This document shows, in pieces, positions 28,515 to 36,066 of a DNA stretch of 64,000 nt. Below the pieces are notes generated by a model. The model was not told the origin of the DNA. It did no database searches and saw nothing but the letters and a program-made list of their open reading frames with translations. A program made the translations under genes and the position numbers. The DNA comes from DATFVJ01 sp963826515 (GTDB lineage Bacteria > Actinomycetota > Actinomycetes > Streptosporangiales > Streptosporangiaceae): the NCBI GenBank assembly GCA_963826515.1, contig CAWGXI010000016.1, forward strand, positions 372,001 through 436,000, read 5' to 3'. Each line of letters begins with the position of its first letter. The first letter of the stretch is position 1.

Positions 28515-29192
28515 TCATGGCGGTGCCGATGGGATAGGAGTCATGAAATGCCGTCTGCCGACGACCAGCCAGGGCGAGATCGTGCCGGACGCCAGCAGCC
28601 TCCCGCCGCTCACCGCCGACGCGAACCGCCACCGGCCCACCGCTGCCCATCCAGGCAGCGCTACGGCCGCCTCGAACGCCGCGCGGATAGCCGCCACGGC
28701 GAACCCGGCCGCATCCGCCGGCGGGGCCAGCACCTGCCCGCCCAACTCCACCGCCAGCGCCGCGAACGCCACCCCGGTCTGCGCGGACCGGCACCGGAAC
28801 CGGCGCAGCCACCCCCGCGCCGTGGTGTGCGGGACACCGGCCCGCTCCGCCGCCGGGCGCGCCCCGGCCCCGCCGCAGGCCACCTCCTCGATCACCCGCC
28901 CGGCGGACTCCGCGCTATCCAGCCGCCCCGCCAGCACGAACGCCGGCAGCAGCACATGAGTCACCCCGCACGGGCCGCAGCGCAGCCTCGGCACGAAGAT
29001 CCGCCAGCAGCGGCCCGCCTCCCGCACCCATCGCCGGTACCCCGACCAGAACACCATCCACCCGGCGCACGATGGGCAGCCCGGGCGCGGGAACTCCACC
29101 TGGCGGCCGGCCGCCGCATAGGAATCGACCGGCATCGGGCACGGCCATACGATGGCCACGGCGACACCGCCGCTCCGGATCCCTCCTCGCAA
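28515..29192 (-). CDS. DUF6431-family zinc-finger/HTH protein of transposon
   Basis: Up to 225 residues. Cysteine pairs 'PGCPSC' near the start and 'LRCGPCGVTH' after a conserved 'FWSGYRRWVREAGRCWRIFV' suggest a zinc-ribbon-like N-terminus. The middle has an HTH-like 'ERAGVPHTTARGWLRRFRCR'. It is the first gene of the transposon operon, 12 bp from the transposase. The true start may be ATG 29135 ('MPVDSYAAAGRQVEFPRPGC'), since sequence upstream looks like part of a hairpin. Probably a DNA-binding partner of the transposase; this is inference from operon position. Confidence 0.65.
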   Translation of the reverse strand: MRGGIRSGGVAVAIVWPCPMPVDSYAAAGRQVEFPRPGCPSCAGWMVFWSGYRRWVREAGRCWRIFVPRLRCGPCGVTHVLLPAFVLAGRLDSAESAGRVIEEVACGGAGARPAAERAGVPHTTARGWLRRFRCRSAQTGVAFAALAVELGGQVLAPPADAAGFAVAAIRAAFEAAVALPGWAAVGRWRFASAVSGGRLLASGTISPWLVVGRRHFMTPIPSAPP

Positions 29193-29222
29193 TCGGTGGC
29201 AAAACGAGGCGAGGAGGGATCC
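29177..29222. repeat. 14-bp perfect hairpin upstream of transposon operon
   Basis: Arms ggatccctcctcgc (29177-29190) and gcgaggagggatcc (29209-29222) with an 18-base loop. It overlaps the first codons of the longest DUF6431 reading frame. It may be a regulatory hairpin or part of the transposon right end. Confidence 0.7.
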
Positions 29223-29413
29223 TCACTTTCACTTCACGCGGACAGCAAAATCCTGGCCGCTCAGCAGCAGCCAGGAGGTGACATCGTCAAAGAGCACGGC
29301 CGGACGCCCGGCACGGATGCTCAGGAAATCAGGCCGTCAACACCGGGCGCGCAAATCACTCCCTGGTTAGTGAGGGAAACGAACAGGTACTGGCTCTGAC
29401 GTGCAGTTTTACG

Positions 29414-29466
29414 TGGTGGCGGGTGTTGGGTTCGAACCAACGTAGGCTGAGCCGACGGTTTTACAG
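29414..29466 (-). repeat. tRNA-Tyr-like 3' segment, att-type repeat copy 2
   Basis: Same 53-bp segment as 9756-9808 with two substitutions; on the minus strand the loop here reads CTGTAAA, i.e. anticodon GTA (Tyr), and the acceptor end ACCCGCCACCA. A plausible anticodon stem GCGGT/ACCGT is present, but upstream sequence does not form a D-arm and the expected 5' acceptor GGCGGGT is not seen within the next 60 bases. I therefore call it an attachment-site remnant and not a functional tRNA. Confidence 0.75.
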
Positions 29467-29519
29467 ACCGCTTGTTCTAGTTTGGCGACATGCCGTCTGA
29501 GCTGCGGTTATCCAGCCGA

Positions 29520-30086
29520 TCACCCGCGACGTGATCTTGCCTGTCCGCTATATGTCCGCACGTCCGGCAGCCCGGGCCGATGAAAGCGCGGACAATCCAC
29601 GGACAGCGTCCGCCCAAGCCCGCTACCAGGGTGCTTGCACATACCGACACGGCCAGGGCTCCTGATACGCGCGGCTGTAGGTACATCGCTCGCGCATAAG
29701 ATCTTGATGACCTGAACATCGAGCATGGTGTCGTAATCAGAATCCTGAGTCACGATCGGAACACGATGGGCAATGGCCGTGGCCGCGATCCAGCTGTCGT
29801 TGATCGGCACCTTCCGGCCTGCCGCGCGAAGCCGCGATACCAGCAGCGCCCAGGCCTCGGAGACGGCCTCGTCGACTGCCAGCGCCTCGAACCGCTGAGC
29901 GAGCTGGTAGGTCGACAGCCTGCGGGATGCTGTCTCCGGGTCCTTAGCCTGCAGTACGCCGAGCCGCAGCTCACCAAGCGTGATCGCCGAGATACCCCAC
30001 TCAAAATCGGCGAACCTGCCGGCATCGAATCGCGCCGCTTCCAGGCCGATGAACACTGACGTGTCGGCCAGCGCCCGCTGGGCCAT
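29520..30086 (-). CDS. vapC: VapC-like PIN-domain toxin
   Basis: PIN-domain RNase: acidic residues in 'ALADTSVFIGLEAARFD', 'AITLGELRLGVLQA', 'NDSWIAATAIAHRVPIVTQD' and 'SDYDTMLDVQVIKI' are the expected catalytic set. ATG 30086 shares one base with the vapB TGA (TGATG). The PIN fold should end near residue 133, yet the frame continues for another ~55 Arg/Pro-rich residues, so the C-terminus looks like read-through into flanking DNA after loss of the original stop. Toxin activity may or may not survive. Confidence 0.85.
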   Translation of the reverse strand: MAQRALADTSVFIGLEAARFDAGRFADFEWGISAITLGELRLGVLQAKDPETASRRLSTYQLAQRFEALAVDEAVSEAWALLVSRLRAAGRKVPINDSWIAATAIAHRVPIVTQDSDYDTMLDVQVIKILCASDVPTAARIRSPGRVGMCKHPGSGLGRTLSVDCPRFHRPGLPDVRTYSGQARSRRG

Positions 30087-30340
30087 CACCACGGCAGATC
30101 GTCAGTTGTCTCGGTCAGAGCTGCCCGCAGTTCCTCCGCCAGCCCAGTGGTATCTGGACCCAGCCGAGTGAGCTCGTGGCCGATCTCCGGCGCGGGCAGC
30201 CACTGCCGCCGCCGCGACAGCGGGATGATCTTTGCCACCGGGCGGTTGTCTCTCAGGACCTCGATCTCCTCGCCCGACTCCACACGTCGCAGCACCTCCG
30301 CCGTGTGGTTACGAAGGTCACGTGCCGGGATAGCGCTCAC
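30086..30340 (-). CDS. vapB: VapB-like antitoxin (Phd/YefM type)
   Basis: An 84-residue antitoxin: 'IPARDLRNHTAEVLRRVESG' followed by 'EEIEVLRDNRPVAKIIPLS' and an acidic tail ending 'TETTDDLPW' that would bind the toxin. Start GTG 30340 lies six bases after a TACGCT -10 element, so translation may be leaderless. First gene of the vapBC pair. Confidence 0.88.
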   Translation of the reverse strand: MSAIPARDLRNHTAEVLRRVESGEEIEVLRDNRPVAKIIPLSRRRQWLPAPEIGHELTRLGPDTTGLAEELRAALTETTDDLPW

Positions 30341-30346
30341 ACAAGG

Positions 30347-30374
30347 AGCGTAGTCGTTCAGCTACGATCGTAGC
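30347..30374 (-). promoter_or_regulatory. vapBC promoter and operator
   Basis: A perfect 14-bp palindrome gctacgatcgtagc (30361-30374) precedes a minus-strand TACGCT (30352-30347), which ends six bases before the vapB start codon. The palindrome is well placed for autorepression by VapB. Confidence 0.6.
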
Positions 30375-30510
30375 AAGTCCGATCAACCTGACCGGAGGCT
30401 TCGTTGCGTTGGATCATCTCTGCGCAGCAACGCTGTTCCCCGGCTCGGGCGGCATGATCACCGAGTACGCGCATGCCGCCTGACACACGGAAGCCTGCAG
30501 GTCACCTGCC

Positions 30511-30592
30511 GAATCTTATTTTCGAGCGGGACAGGATCCGCCGACGACAGGTCCTCGGCGGACGCACCCACGAGTACCAAGTCGCAGCATGA
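30511..30592 (+). pseudogene. Integrase-core transposase C-terminal tail
   Basis: Short open frame ending 'RDRIRRRQVLGGRTHEYQVA' before TGA 30590-30592, resembling the conserved end of IS481-like integrase-core transposases. Nothing upstream supports a longer gene. Confidence 0.4.
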
Positions 30593-30599
30593 CAGCCCC

Positions 30600-30933
30600 G
30601 CACCGCGACCAAAGGACGCAGGTCACGCCGCGATCGTGTATTCGAGCCCCACAAGGTAGGCGCCAGCTCGCCGGTGGTGAGGTGCTTGCGGACCAGCAGG
30701 ATGCGGCAGGGGGAGGCGGTGGCGATCCAGGCCTACCGGTACATCCGGTCTCCCTTGGATCCTTTCCCTGCAGAGCGGGCCTGCCACCACCCGGCCGTCC
30801 CGCCCAGCGCGCCGCTCACCGCCTGGGCTGCGGTGAGCCTGCCGCCATCACCGAGCGTCAGGCGGAAGTTCGAGGGCACCCGCAGCACGTAGCCGATGTG
30901 CTCGCGTTCGCAGAACGAGCGCAGCTCCGTCAC
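30600..30933 (-). pseudogene. IS701-like transposase internal fragment
   Basis: Minus-strand frame reads 'LRSFCEREHIGYVLRVPSNF', 'TLGDGGRLTAAQAVSGALGG', 'WWQARSAGKGSKGDRMYR', then a stop near 30733 and 'AWIATASPCRILLVRKHLTT'. This is the middle of an IS701-type DDE transposase. The second 4.47-kb repeat begins inside this fragment at 30926. Confidence 0.65.
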
Positions 30934-30944
30934 GAGCCATCAGC

Positions 30945-31075
30945 ATCGTGTATTTGCCGAACATCCCGGCATGCTGGTACCCGGGGGCCGCGGCCCAGAA
31001 GGCGGCTTGGCGGTCCGGGTCGGCGCAGTCGGGTACCAGGCCCAGCCCTATCCCGGCGTCGGGCGCGGCGGTCAT
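30945..31075 (-). pseudogene. VOC-family gene 5' fragment, copy 2
   Basis: The first ~43 residues of the VOC protein described at 13931-14274, starting at ATG 31075 and overlapping the monooxygenase stop. Homology ends at the repeat boundary (about 'LMARDG'). Confidence 0.7.
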
Positions 31076-32325
31076 CGGGGTACCTTCGTGTCCGCCCCGG
31101 TCAGGGATCGGATGTGTGCGGGGTTGAAGAACTCCGGCACCGGCAGGGCGCCGGCGAACATGCTGGTGAAATCGTCCATGGCTTTCTGGTTGCCGGCGAT
31201 CGCGCCCAGCAGTTGCTGCATCTGCGGCGGCGGGGGCACGGCCAGGTCGGCGAGCTGGCCGGTGAACTCGTACATGGGCAGCACCCGCTCGTCGCGGTGC
31301 TGCTGGTATTCGCCCAGCGCCTCGTCGTAGCCGCGGCTGCCGTGCCAGGCGGCGTCGAGCGCGCCGGCGCACATCTCGGCGTCGTGGAAGGCGTCGGTGA
31401 TGCCCTGGGCGGTGACCGGGTCCTTGGCGTACCCGGCATCACCGACCAGCGCCCAGCCCGGCCCGTACGGTGTCCGGAACCTGTTCGGCACGCCTTCGCC
31501 CACGACCCGGGTTTCCTGCCGCCCGCCGTCGAGCCGGTCGCCGAGGGTAGCGGTGACCTCGCACAGGTAGTTGCCTTGCAGGTCCTGTTTCACCTGGGCC
31601 ACCTCGGCCTGCGGCCAGGCGGCGAGGACCAGCGTCAGGTCGTCGTTGGTGGGGATCATGCCGAAACCGCGGCCGGGCCGGATCATCCACCGCGCCCCCG
31701 CGGCGGGCACGCCGGACCAGTACGCGTAGTAGGCGCTGGCCAGTACCGGGCCCTCGCGGTAACGCGGCGCGTTCACCTGCTCGGCCACCCGCGAATGCAC
31801 CCCGTCGGCGCCGATGACCACGCGGGCGTACTCGCTGACCTCCAGGCCGCCGCGCGCATGCCCGCGAACGCCGGCGACCCGGCCGCCGTCGATGATCAGC
31901 TCGGTGACGCTGAACCCCTCGCGCAGCTCGGCGCCGGCCTTCTCGGCGGCGCGGACGAGCAGGTCGTCCAGCACGATCCGGCGCGGCGCGTAGCCCCCGG
32001 CGATGCCGTCGGCGGCGCTCGGCGTCCCGGTGATCACCAGCGGCCCGAAGTCGAAGGTGTACGCCGGCAGCCGCGGGCAGCCCGTCGCGACGAGATCGTC
32101 CAGCAGCCCCCACCGCCGCAGCGCCGTCAGGCCTGGCGGGTGGATCACGTGCGTCGAGACGGTGTCGGACGGGAAGCTCGCCCGGTCGGCGAGCAGCACG
32201 TCGTAGCCCTTGCCGGCCAGCAGCATCGCGGTCGCGGCGCCGGCGCAGCGGGCGCCGACGACGATCGCGTCGTAGCGTCGCGCCGCCGACGGTGCGCGGT
32301 GTCCACCCAGGTCCGTCGAGTTCAT
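31072..32325 (-). CDS. FAD-dependent monooxygenase, copy 2
   Basis: Identical in protein sequence to the 417-residue enzyme at 14271-15524, with the same AGGAGGT-preceded ATG, FAD motifs 'IVVGARCAGAATAMLLAGKG' and 'GWALVGDAGYAKDP', and the same divergent BTAD regulator. Here the downstream VOC gene is lost. Both copies look functional, giving a doubled gene dosage if the assembly is right. Confidence 0.88.
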   Translation of the reverse strand: MNSTDLGGHRAPSAARRYDAIVVGARCAGAATAMLLAGKGYDVLLADRASFPSDTVSTHVIHPPGLTALRRWGLLDDLVATGCPRLPAYTFDFGPLVITGTPSAADGIAGGYAPRRIVLDDLLVRAAEKAGAELREGFSVTELIIDGGRVAGVRGHARGGLEVSEYARVVIGADGVHSRVAEQVNAPRYREGPVLASAYYAYWSGVPAAGARWMIRPGRGFGMIPTNDDLTLVLAAWPQAEVAQVKQDLQGNYLCEVTATLGDRLDGGRQETRVVGEGVPNRFRTPYGPGWALVGDAGYAKDPVTAQGITDAFHDAEMCAGALDAAWHGSRGYDEALGEYQQHRDERVLPMYEFTGQLADLAVPPPPQMQQLLGAIAGNQKAMDDFTSMFAGALPVPEFFNPAHIRSLTGADTKVPR

Positions 32326-32411
32326 GGTTACCTCCTGATCGATCACTGATGCCCGCAAGGGTGCCAGTTCCGGCTTTCACCTCTCTTTCATCGCTGCGAG
32401 AATGGGCGCCG

Positions 32412-35282
32412 ATGCACGCAGCACCGGTGTTCCGGGTGCTCGGGACGCTGCAGGCGGACCGGGACGGCTCTGCGCTGCCGCTGCCCAGCCGCCGGCAGCG
32501 GGCCGTGCTCGCCGCGCTGCTGACTCGGGCCGGGAGGCCGGTGCCGGCGGACGAGCTCGTTGAGGCGGCCTGGGGCGAGCGACTCCCCGGCCACCCGAAG
32601 GCCGCCCTGCAGACCGTGCTTTCCCGATTGCGCACCGCATTGGGCGCCGAACTGATCAGCGCCGACGTTGCCGGATACCGGCTGAACGTCACCGCCGACG
32701 GCGTGGATGCGTTGCGGTTCGAAGCGCTGCGCGAGCGGGCCGCGCACGCCCCGGACGCCGCCGCCGCAGGACTGCTCGACGCGGCCCTCGCACTGTGGCG
32801 CGGCCCGGCGTATGCCGAGTTCGCCGACCACGACTTCGCCAGCGCGGAGGCGGCGCGGCTGAACGAACTGCACGCAGCCACGGTCGAGGACTACGCCGAC
32901 CTCTCGCTGCGATCGGGGCGTGCGACCGACGCGATCGCGCACCTCGAAGCGCTGCAGGCGAGCGAACCGTGGCGCGACCGGTGCGTCGAACTGCTCATGC
33001 GTGCGCTATCTGGGTCCGGGCGGGCCACCGAGGCGCTGCAGGTCTACGGCCGGCATCGGCGCGGCCTGGCGGCGGAGTTCGGGCTCGACCCCTCGCCGGC
33101 CTTGCAGGACCTGCAGGCCCGGATCCTGCGCAACGAGCTGCCCGAGGCACCTCGGCCGGTACCGCAGCCGCCGCGCTGGTTCGCCGTCTCGACGCCATTC
33201 GTCGGCCGCGACACCGAGATCGCGACCCTGGTCGGCGCGGTACGCAGCAACCGGCTGGTCACGGTCACCGGCATCGGCGGGGTCGGCAAGACACGGCTGG
33301 TCGCCGAGTCACTGGGCGAACTCGCCGCCCAGCTCAAGATGCCTGTCGCGGTGGCCGAACTGGGCGCCGTACCGGCAGGCGGCGTCGACGGCGCCGTCGC
33401 CGCCACGCTCGGCGTGGATGCCCGCACCGGCACACCTGGCGCTGCGGTCAGCGAGTACCTCGGCGCGGGCTCGCAACTGCTGGTGATCGACAACTGCGAG
33501 CACGTGCTCGCCGACGCGCGCGAGCTGACCGGGGCGCTGCTGCGCGCCTGCCCGCAGGTGCGGATCATCGCCACCAGCCGGCACCGGCTGGGACTGCCCG
33601 ACGAGCAGGTGCTGCCGCTGGATCCGCTGCTCACCGAGGCCGCGGACGTGCCGGCGCAACAGTTGCGCGACACCGCACCGGTCCGGCTGTTCGTCGACCG
33701 GATCCGCCGCTTGCGTCCCACCTTCCCGGTGACCGCAGAAACCGTGGCGCTCGGCGCAGCAGTGTGCCGCCGGCTCGACGGGGTGCCGCTGGCGATCGAG
33801 CTGGCGGCAGCGCAGGTGGCGGCGGTCGGGCTGACGCCGGTGCTGGACCGGCTGGGCGATCTGGACGTGCTCGCCGACGCCGACGGCGGCATGCGGGCGG
33901 TACTCGACCGTTCCTGGACCCTGCTCACCCGCAGCGAGCAAGAACTGCTGGCGAGGCTGTCGGTGTTCGCGGCCGGCTTCGACCTCGACGCGGCCGAGCA
34001 TGCCGGCGGCCCGGCGGCCGCAGTGCGCCTGGCCCGCCTAGCGGACGCGTCGCTGCTGCACGTCACGCACGAGCACGGCCAGGCGCGGTACCAGATGCTG
34101 GCGATCGTGCGCGCCTTAGCCGCCGAACGGCTCCGCGCCGACGGCGCGGCCGGGCCCGCGCGTACCGCGCACGCCCGCTGGATCCGCGACCTGGCGGAGG
34201 CCGCAGCCGCCGACGTCCGCGCAGGAGGTGCCGGCGAGCCGCTGCACCGGCTCCTGGCCTACCGCGCCGATCTGCTCGCGGCGGTGCGCGGGACGCTGGA
34301 CGCGGGCGAGGTCGAACTGGCCGGTGCGATCACCGCGGCGCTGGGCTGGTGCACGCACTGGGTGCTCGACGGCGAGCTGCTGAAGCTGGCGCGGGACGTG
34401 GCCTGCGACCCGCGCCTGCCCGCGACGCCAGTCGCCGCACTCGCGGGAGCGTCCGGCGCGCTCCACGCGGCACAGCTCGGCGACCTGGACGAGGCGCACC
34501 GGCTCGGCACGCGGGCGCTGGCAATCGCGTCCACGCCCGAGGAGCAGCGCATGGCGCTGCACGCGCTCGGGGTGGCCTGCGTCTACCGCGGTGAGCACGC
34601 GGAATCGATGCGTCACTGGCGGCAGTTGCTCGAACTTCCCGGCGTGCCGGCACCGCTGCGGGTCGACGCGCACGCCACGTTCGCGCTGCTCGCCTGCTTC
34701 CAGTCCGACCAGCCGACCGCGCGGCAGCACGCGGAGCAGGCCCTGGCCGTCGCCCGGGATGCCGGCCCGATCGGGGCCTTCGCGACGTACACGATGGGTG
34801 AGGTCCGGCTGCTGGAGGACCCCGCGGCCGCGGTCGAGATCCTCGAACTCGCCGCGACCCAAGCCGAGGCCGGCCGTACCGCGCAGATCGCCGAGGTCGC
34901 GCGCATCGCGCTCGTCTCCGCCCTGGTCCGGCTCGGCCGCCACAACGAGGCGCTGCGGGTGTTCCCCGATCTGCTGCACCAGCTGCGCCGCCGGAGCGGA
35001 TGGCCGCAGCTGTGGACCAGCCTGCGCATCCTCGCCGAGCTGCTGGAGGCACTCGGCCGCCCGCAAGACGCGGCGCTGCTGCTCGCCAGCGCGAGCGTCG
35101 ACCCGTCCGCCCCGCCGGTCACCGGGGACGACGTCCCGCGCTACCGCGAACTGCAGCGCCGGATCATCGCCCAGATCGGGACCTATGCACACCAGCGGCT
35201 GGCGGATCAGGCGGCCCTGCTCCCCCGCGTCCAGGTCCTCGACCGGGCGCTTGCCGCGCTTGCTGCGACAGCACACCGATGA
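32412..35282 (+). CDS. BTAD/NB-ARC transcriptional regulator, copy 2
   Basis: Second copy of the 956-residue regulator at 15611-18481. It differs by one silent base (32846 G for A). Same winged-helix, BTAD, NB-ARC (GIGGVGKT) and TPR-like layout. Since promoter, operator and regulator are all duplicated, each regulator could act on both monooxygenase genes. Confidence 0.9.
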   Translation: MHAAPVFRVLGTLQADRDGSALPLPSRRQRAVLAALLTRAGRPVPADELVEAAWGERLPGHPKAALQTVLSRLRTALGAELISADVAGYRLNVTADGVDALRFEALRERAAHAPDAAAAGLLDAALALWRGPAYAEFADHDFASAEAARLNELHAATVEDYADLSLRSGRATDAIAHLEALQASEPWRDRCVELLMRALSGSGRATEALQVYGRHRRGLAAEFGLDPSPALQDLQARILRNELPEAPRPVPQPPRWFAVSTPFVGRDTEIATLVGAVRSNRLVTVTGIGGVGKTRLVAESLGELAAQLKMPVAVAELGAVPAGGVDGAVAATLGVDARTGTPGAAVSEYLGAGSQLLVIDNCEHVLADARELTGALLRACPQVRIIATSRHRLGLPDEQVLPLDPLLTEAADVPAQQLRDTAPVRLFVDRIRRLRPTFPVTAETVALGAAVCRRLDGVPLAIELAAAQVAAVGLTPVLDRLGDLDVLADADGGMRAVLDRSWTLLTRSEQELLARLSVFAAGFDLDAAEHAGGPAAAVRLARLADASLLHVTHEHGQARYQMLAIVRALAAERLRADGAAGPARTAHARWIRDLAEAAAADVRAGGAGEPLHRLLAYRADLLAAVRGTLDAGEVELAGAITAALGWCTHWVLDGELLKLARDVACDPRLPATPVAALAGASGALHAAQLGDLDEAHRLGTRALAIASTPEEQRMALHALGVACVYRGEHAESMRHWRQLLELPGVPAPLRVDAHATFALLACFQSDQPTARQHAEQALAVARDAGPIGAFATYTMGEVRLLEDPAAAVEILELAATQAEAGRTAQIAEVARIALVSALVRLGRHNEALRVFPDLLHQLRRRSGWPQLWTSLRILAELLEALGRPQDAALLLASASVDPSAPPVTGDDVPRYRELQRRIIAQIGTYAHQRLADQAALLPRVQVLDRALAALAATAHR

Positions 35283-35398
35283 CCGCCACCGGCCCGATGC
35301 TCAGCACGGCCGTGGCCCCGGACTCGTCGACGAGTGACGACGCCCGGAAAAACCGACGCCGGCGTCACACCACCCGGCGCCGGTCGTAGCTCCGATAC

Positions 35399-35980
35399 AG
35401 GGCCGGACGCGCCGGGCCGCAGCTCGAGTGGGCCGAAGGCGACGCCAAGCACCTGCCCTTCGGCGACGCCCGATTCGACGTCGTCACATCCTTGGTCGGT
35501 GCCACGTGGGCCCCGGACCACCAGCGGGTCGCCGATGAGCTGGTGCGCGTGTCCGGCCTGGCGGCACCATCGGAATGATCAACTTTGCCGCGGACGGCCT
35601 GCTGGCGCGGTTCCTCGACATGTTCGCTGGCTCCGCCCCGCCACCGCCGCGCTGGGCATCGCCGCCGACGCTATGGGGTGATTACGATCACGTCAGGCAT
35701 CTCTTCGGTGGCAAGGTCGCGGCACTGGAGCTCACGCCGGGAACCTATACTCGAGCGGGTCCCCGGCGGCCCGACCGGATACTGCGGGTACTACAAGAAG
35801 ACCTTCGGCCCGGTCGCCGCCATCTACGCCGCGCTCACCCCCAGCGCAGGCCGCCGCCGCGGACCGCGATTTCCTGGCCTTCGCCGAGCAGCACAAGCCG
35901 GGCGGGAAGGCGGACCAGCTGAGCTGAGTTCCAGATCGGCCGCGGCATCGCCCGCACCGCCAGCCGCTGACAACGGCGGT
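35399..35980 (+). pseudogene. SAM-dependent methyltransferase, 5'-truncated and frameshifted
   Basis: The repeat boundary cuts off the N-terminal AdoMet loop. The first piece reads 'LEWAEGDAKHLPFGDARFDV' and 'VTSLVGATWAPDHQRVADEL'. After a shift near 35565: 'GMINFAADGLLARFLDMFAG', 'WGDYDHVRHLFGGKVAALEL'. A second shift near 35750 gives 'RVPGGPTGYCGYYKKTFGPV'. This is a UbiE-like class I methyltransferase without the motif I glycines; non-functional. Confidence 0.75.
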
Positions 35981-36066
35981 CCAGCGGGTACCAGCCTCGT
36001 GCCCTGGCCTGAGCGTTCCCGTTCAGCCCGTTAGGCTCGAACTGCCGGCCCGCGGTAGGAGTGCCA

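Larger units (their letters stand above)
25728..29192 (-). mobile_element. Decayed transposon: DUF6431, DDE transposase, AAA ATPase, small helical protein
   Basis: Four minus-strand genes in operon order with coupled ends. The DDE integrase-core transposase plus AAA ATPase resembles the TniA/TniB or IstA/IstB logic. Transposase and ATPase are both broken, so the element is inactive unless complemented in trans. Terminal inverted repeats could not be identified, so the limits given are those of the genes. Confidence 0.65.
30926..35398. repeat. 4.47-kb direct repeat, copy 2
   Basis: Second copy of 14125-18597. Left junction lies in an IS701-like fragment; right junction lies 116 bp after the regulator stop, where a truncated methyltransferase begins. 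Neither end shows inverted repeats or a target duplication, so simple composite transposition is not supported. Confidence 0.97.

Noticed and set aside
29414..29500. Functional tRNA-Tyr(GTA)
   Set aside because: An anticodon stem can be drawn but the D-arm lacks the conserved GG and the 5' acceptor complement is missing.
30926..35398. Composite transposon carrying the monooxygenase/regulator pair
   Set aside because: No inverted repeats or target duplications at the repeat ends; the flanking transposase pieces are unrelated remnants on one side only.
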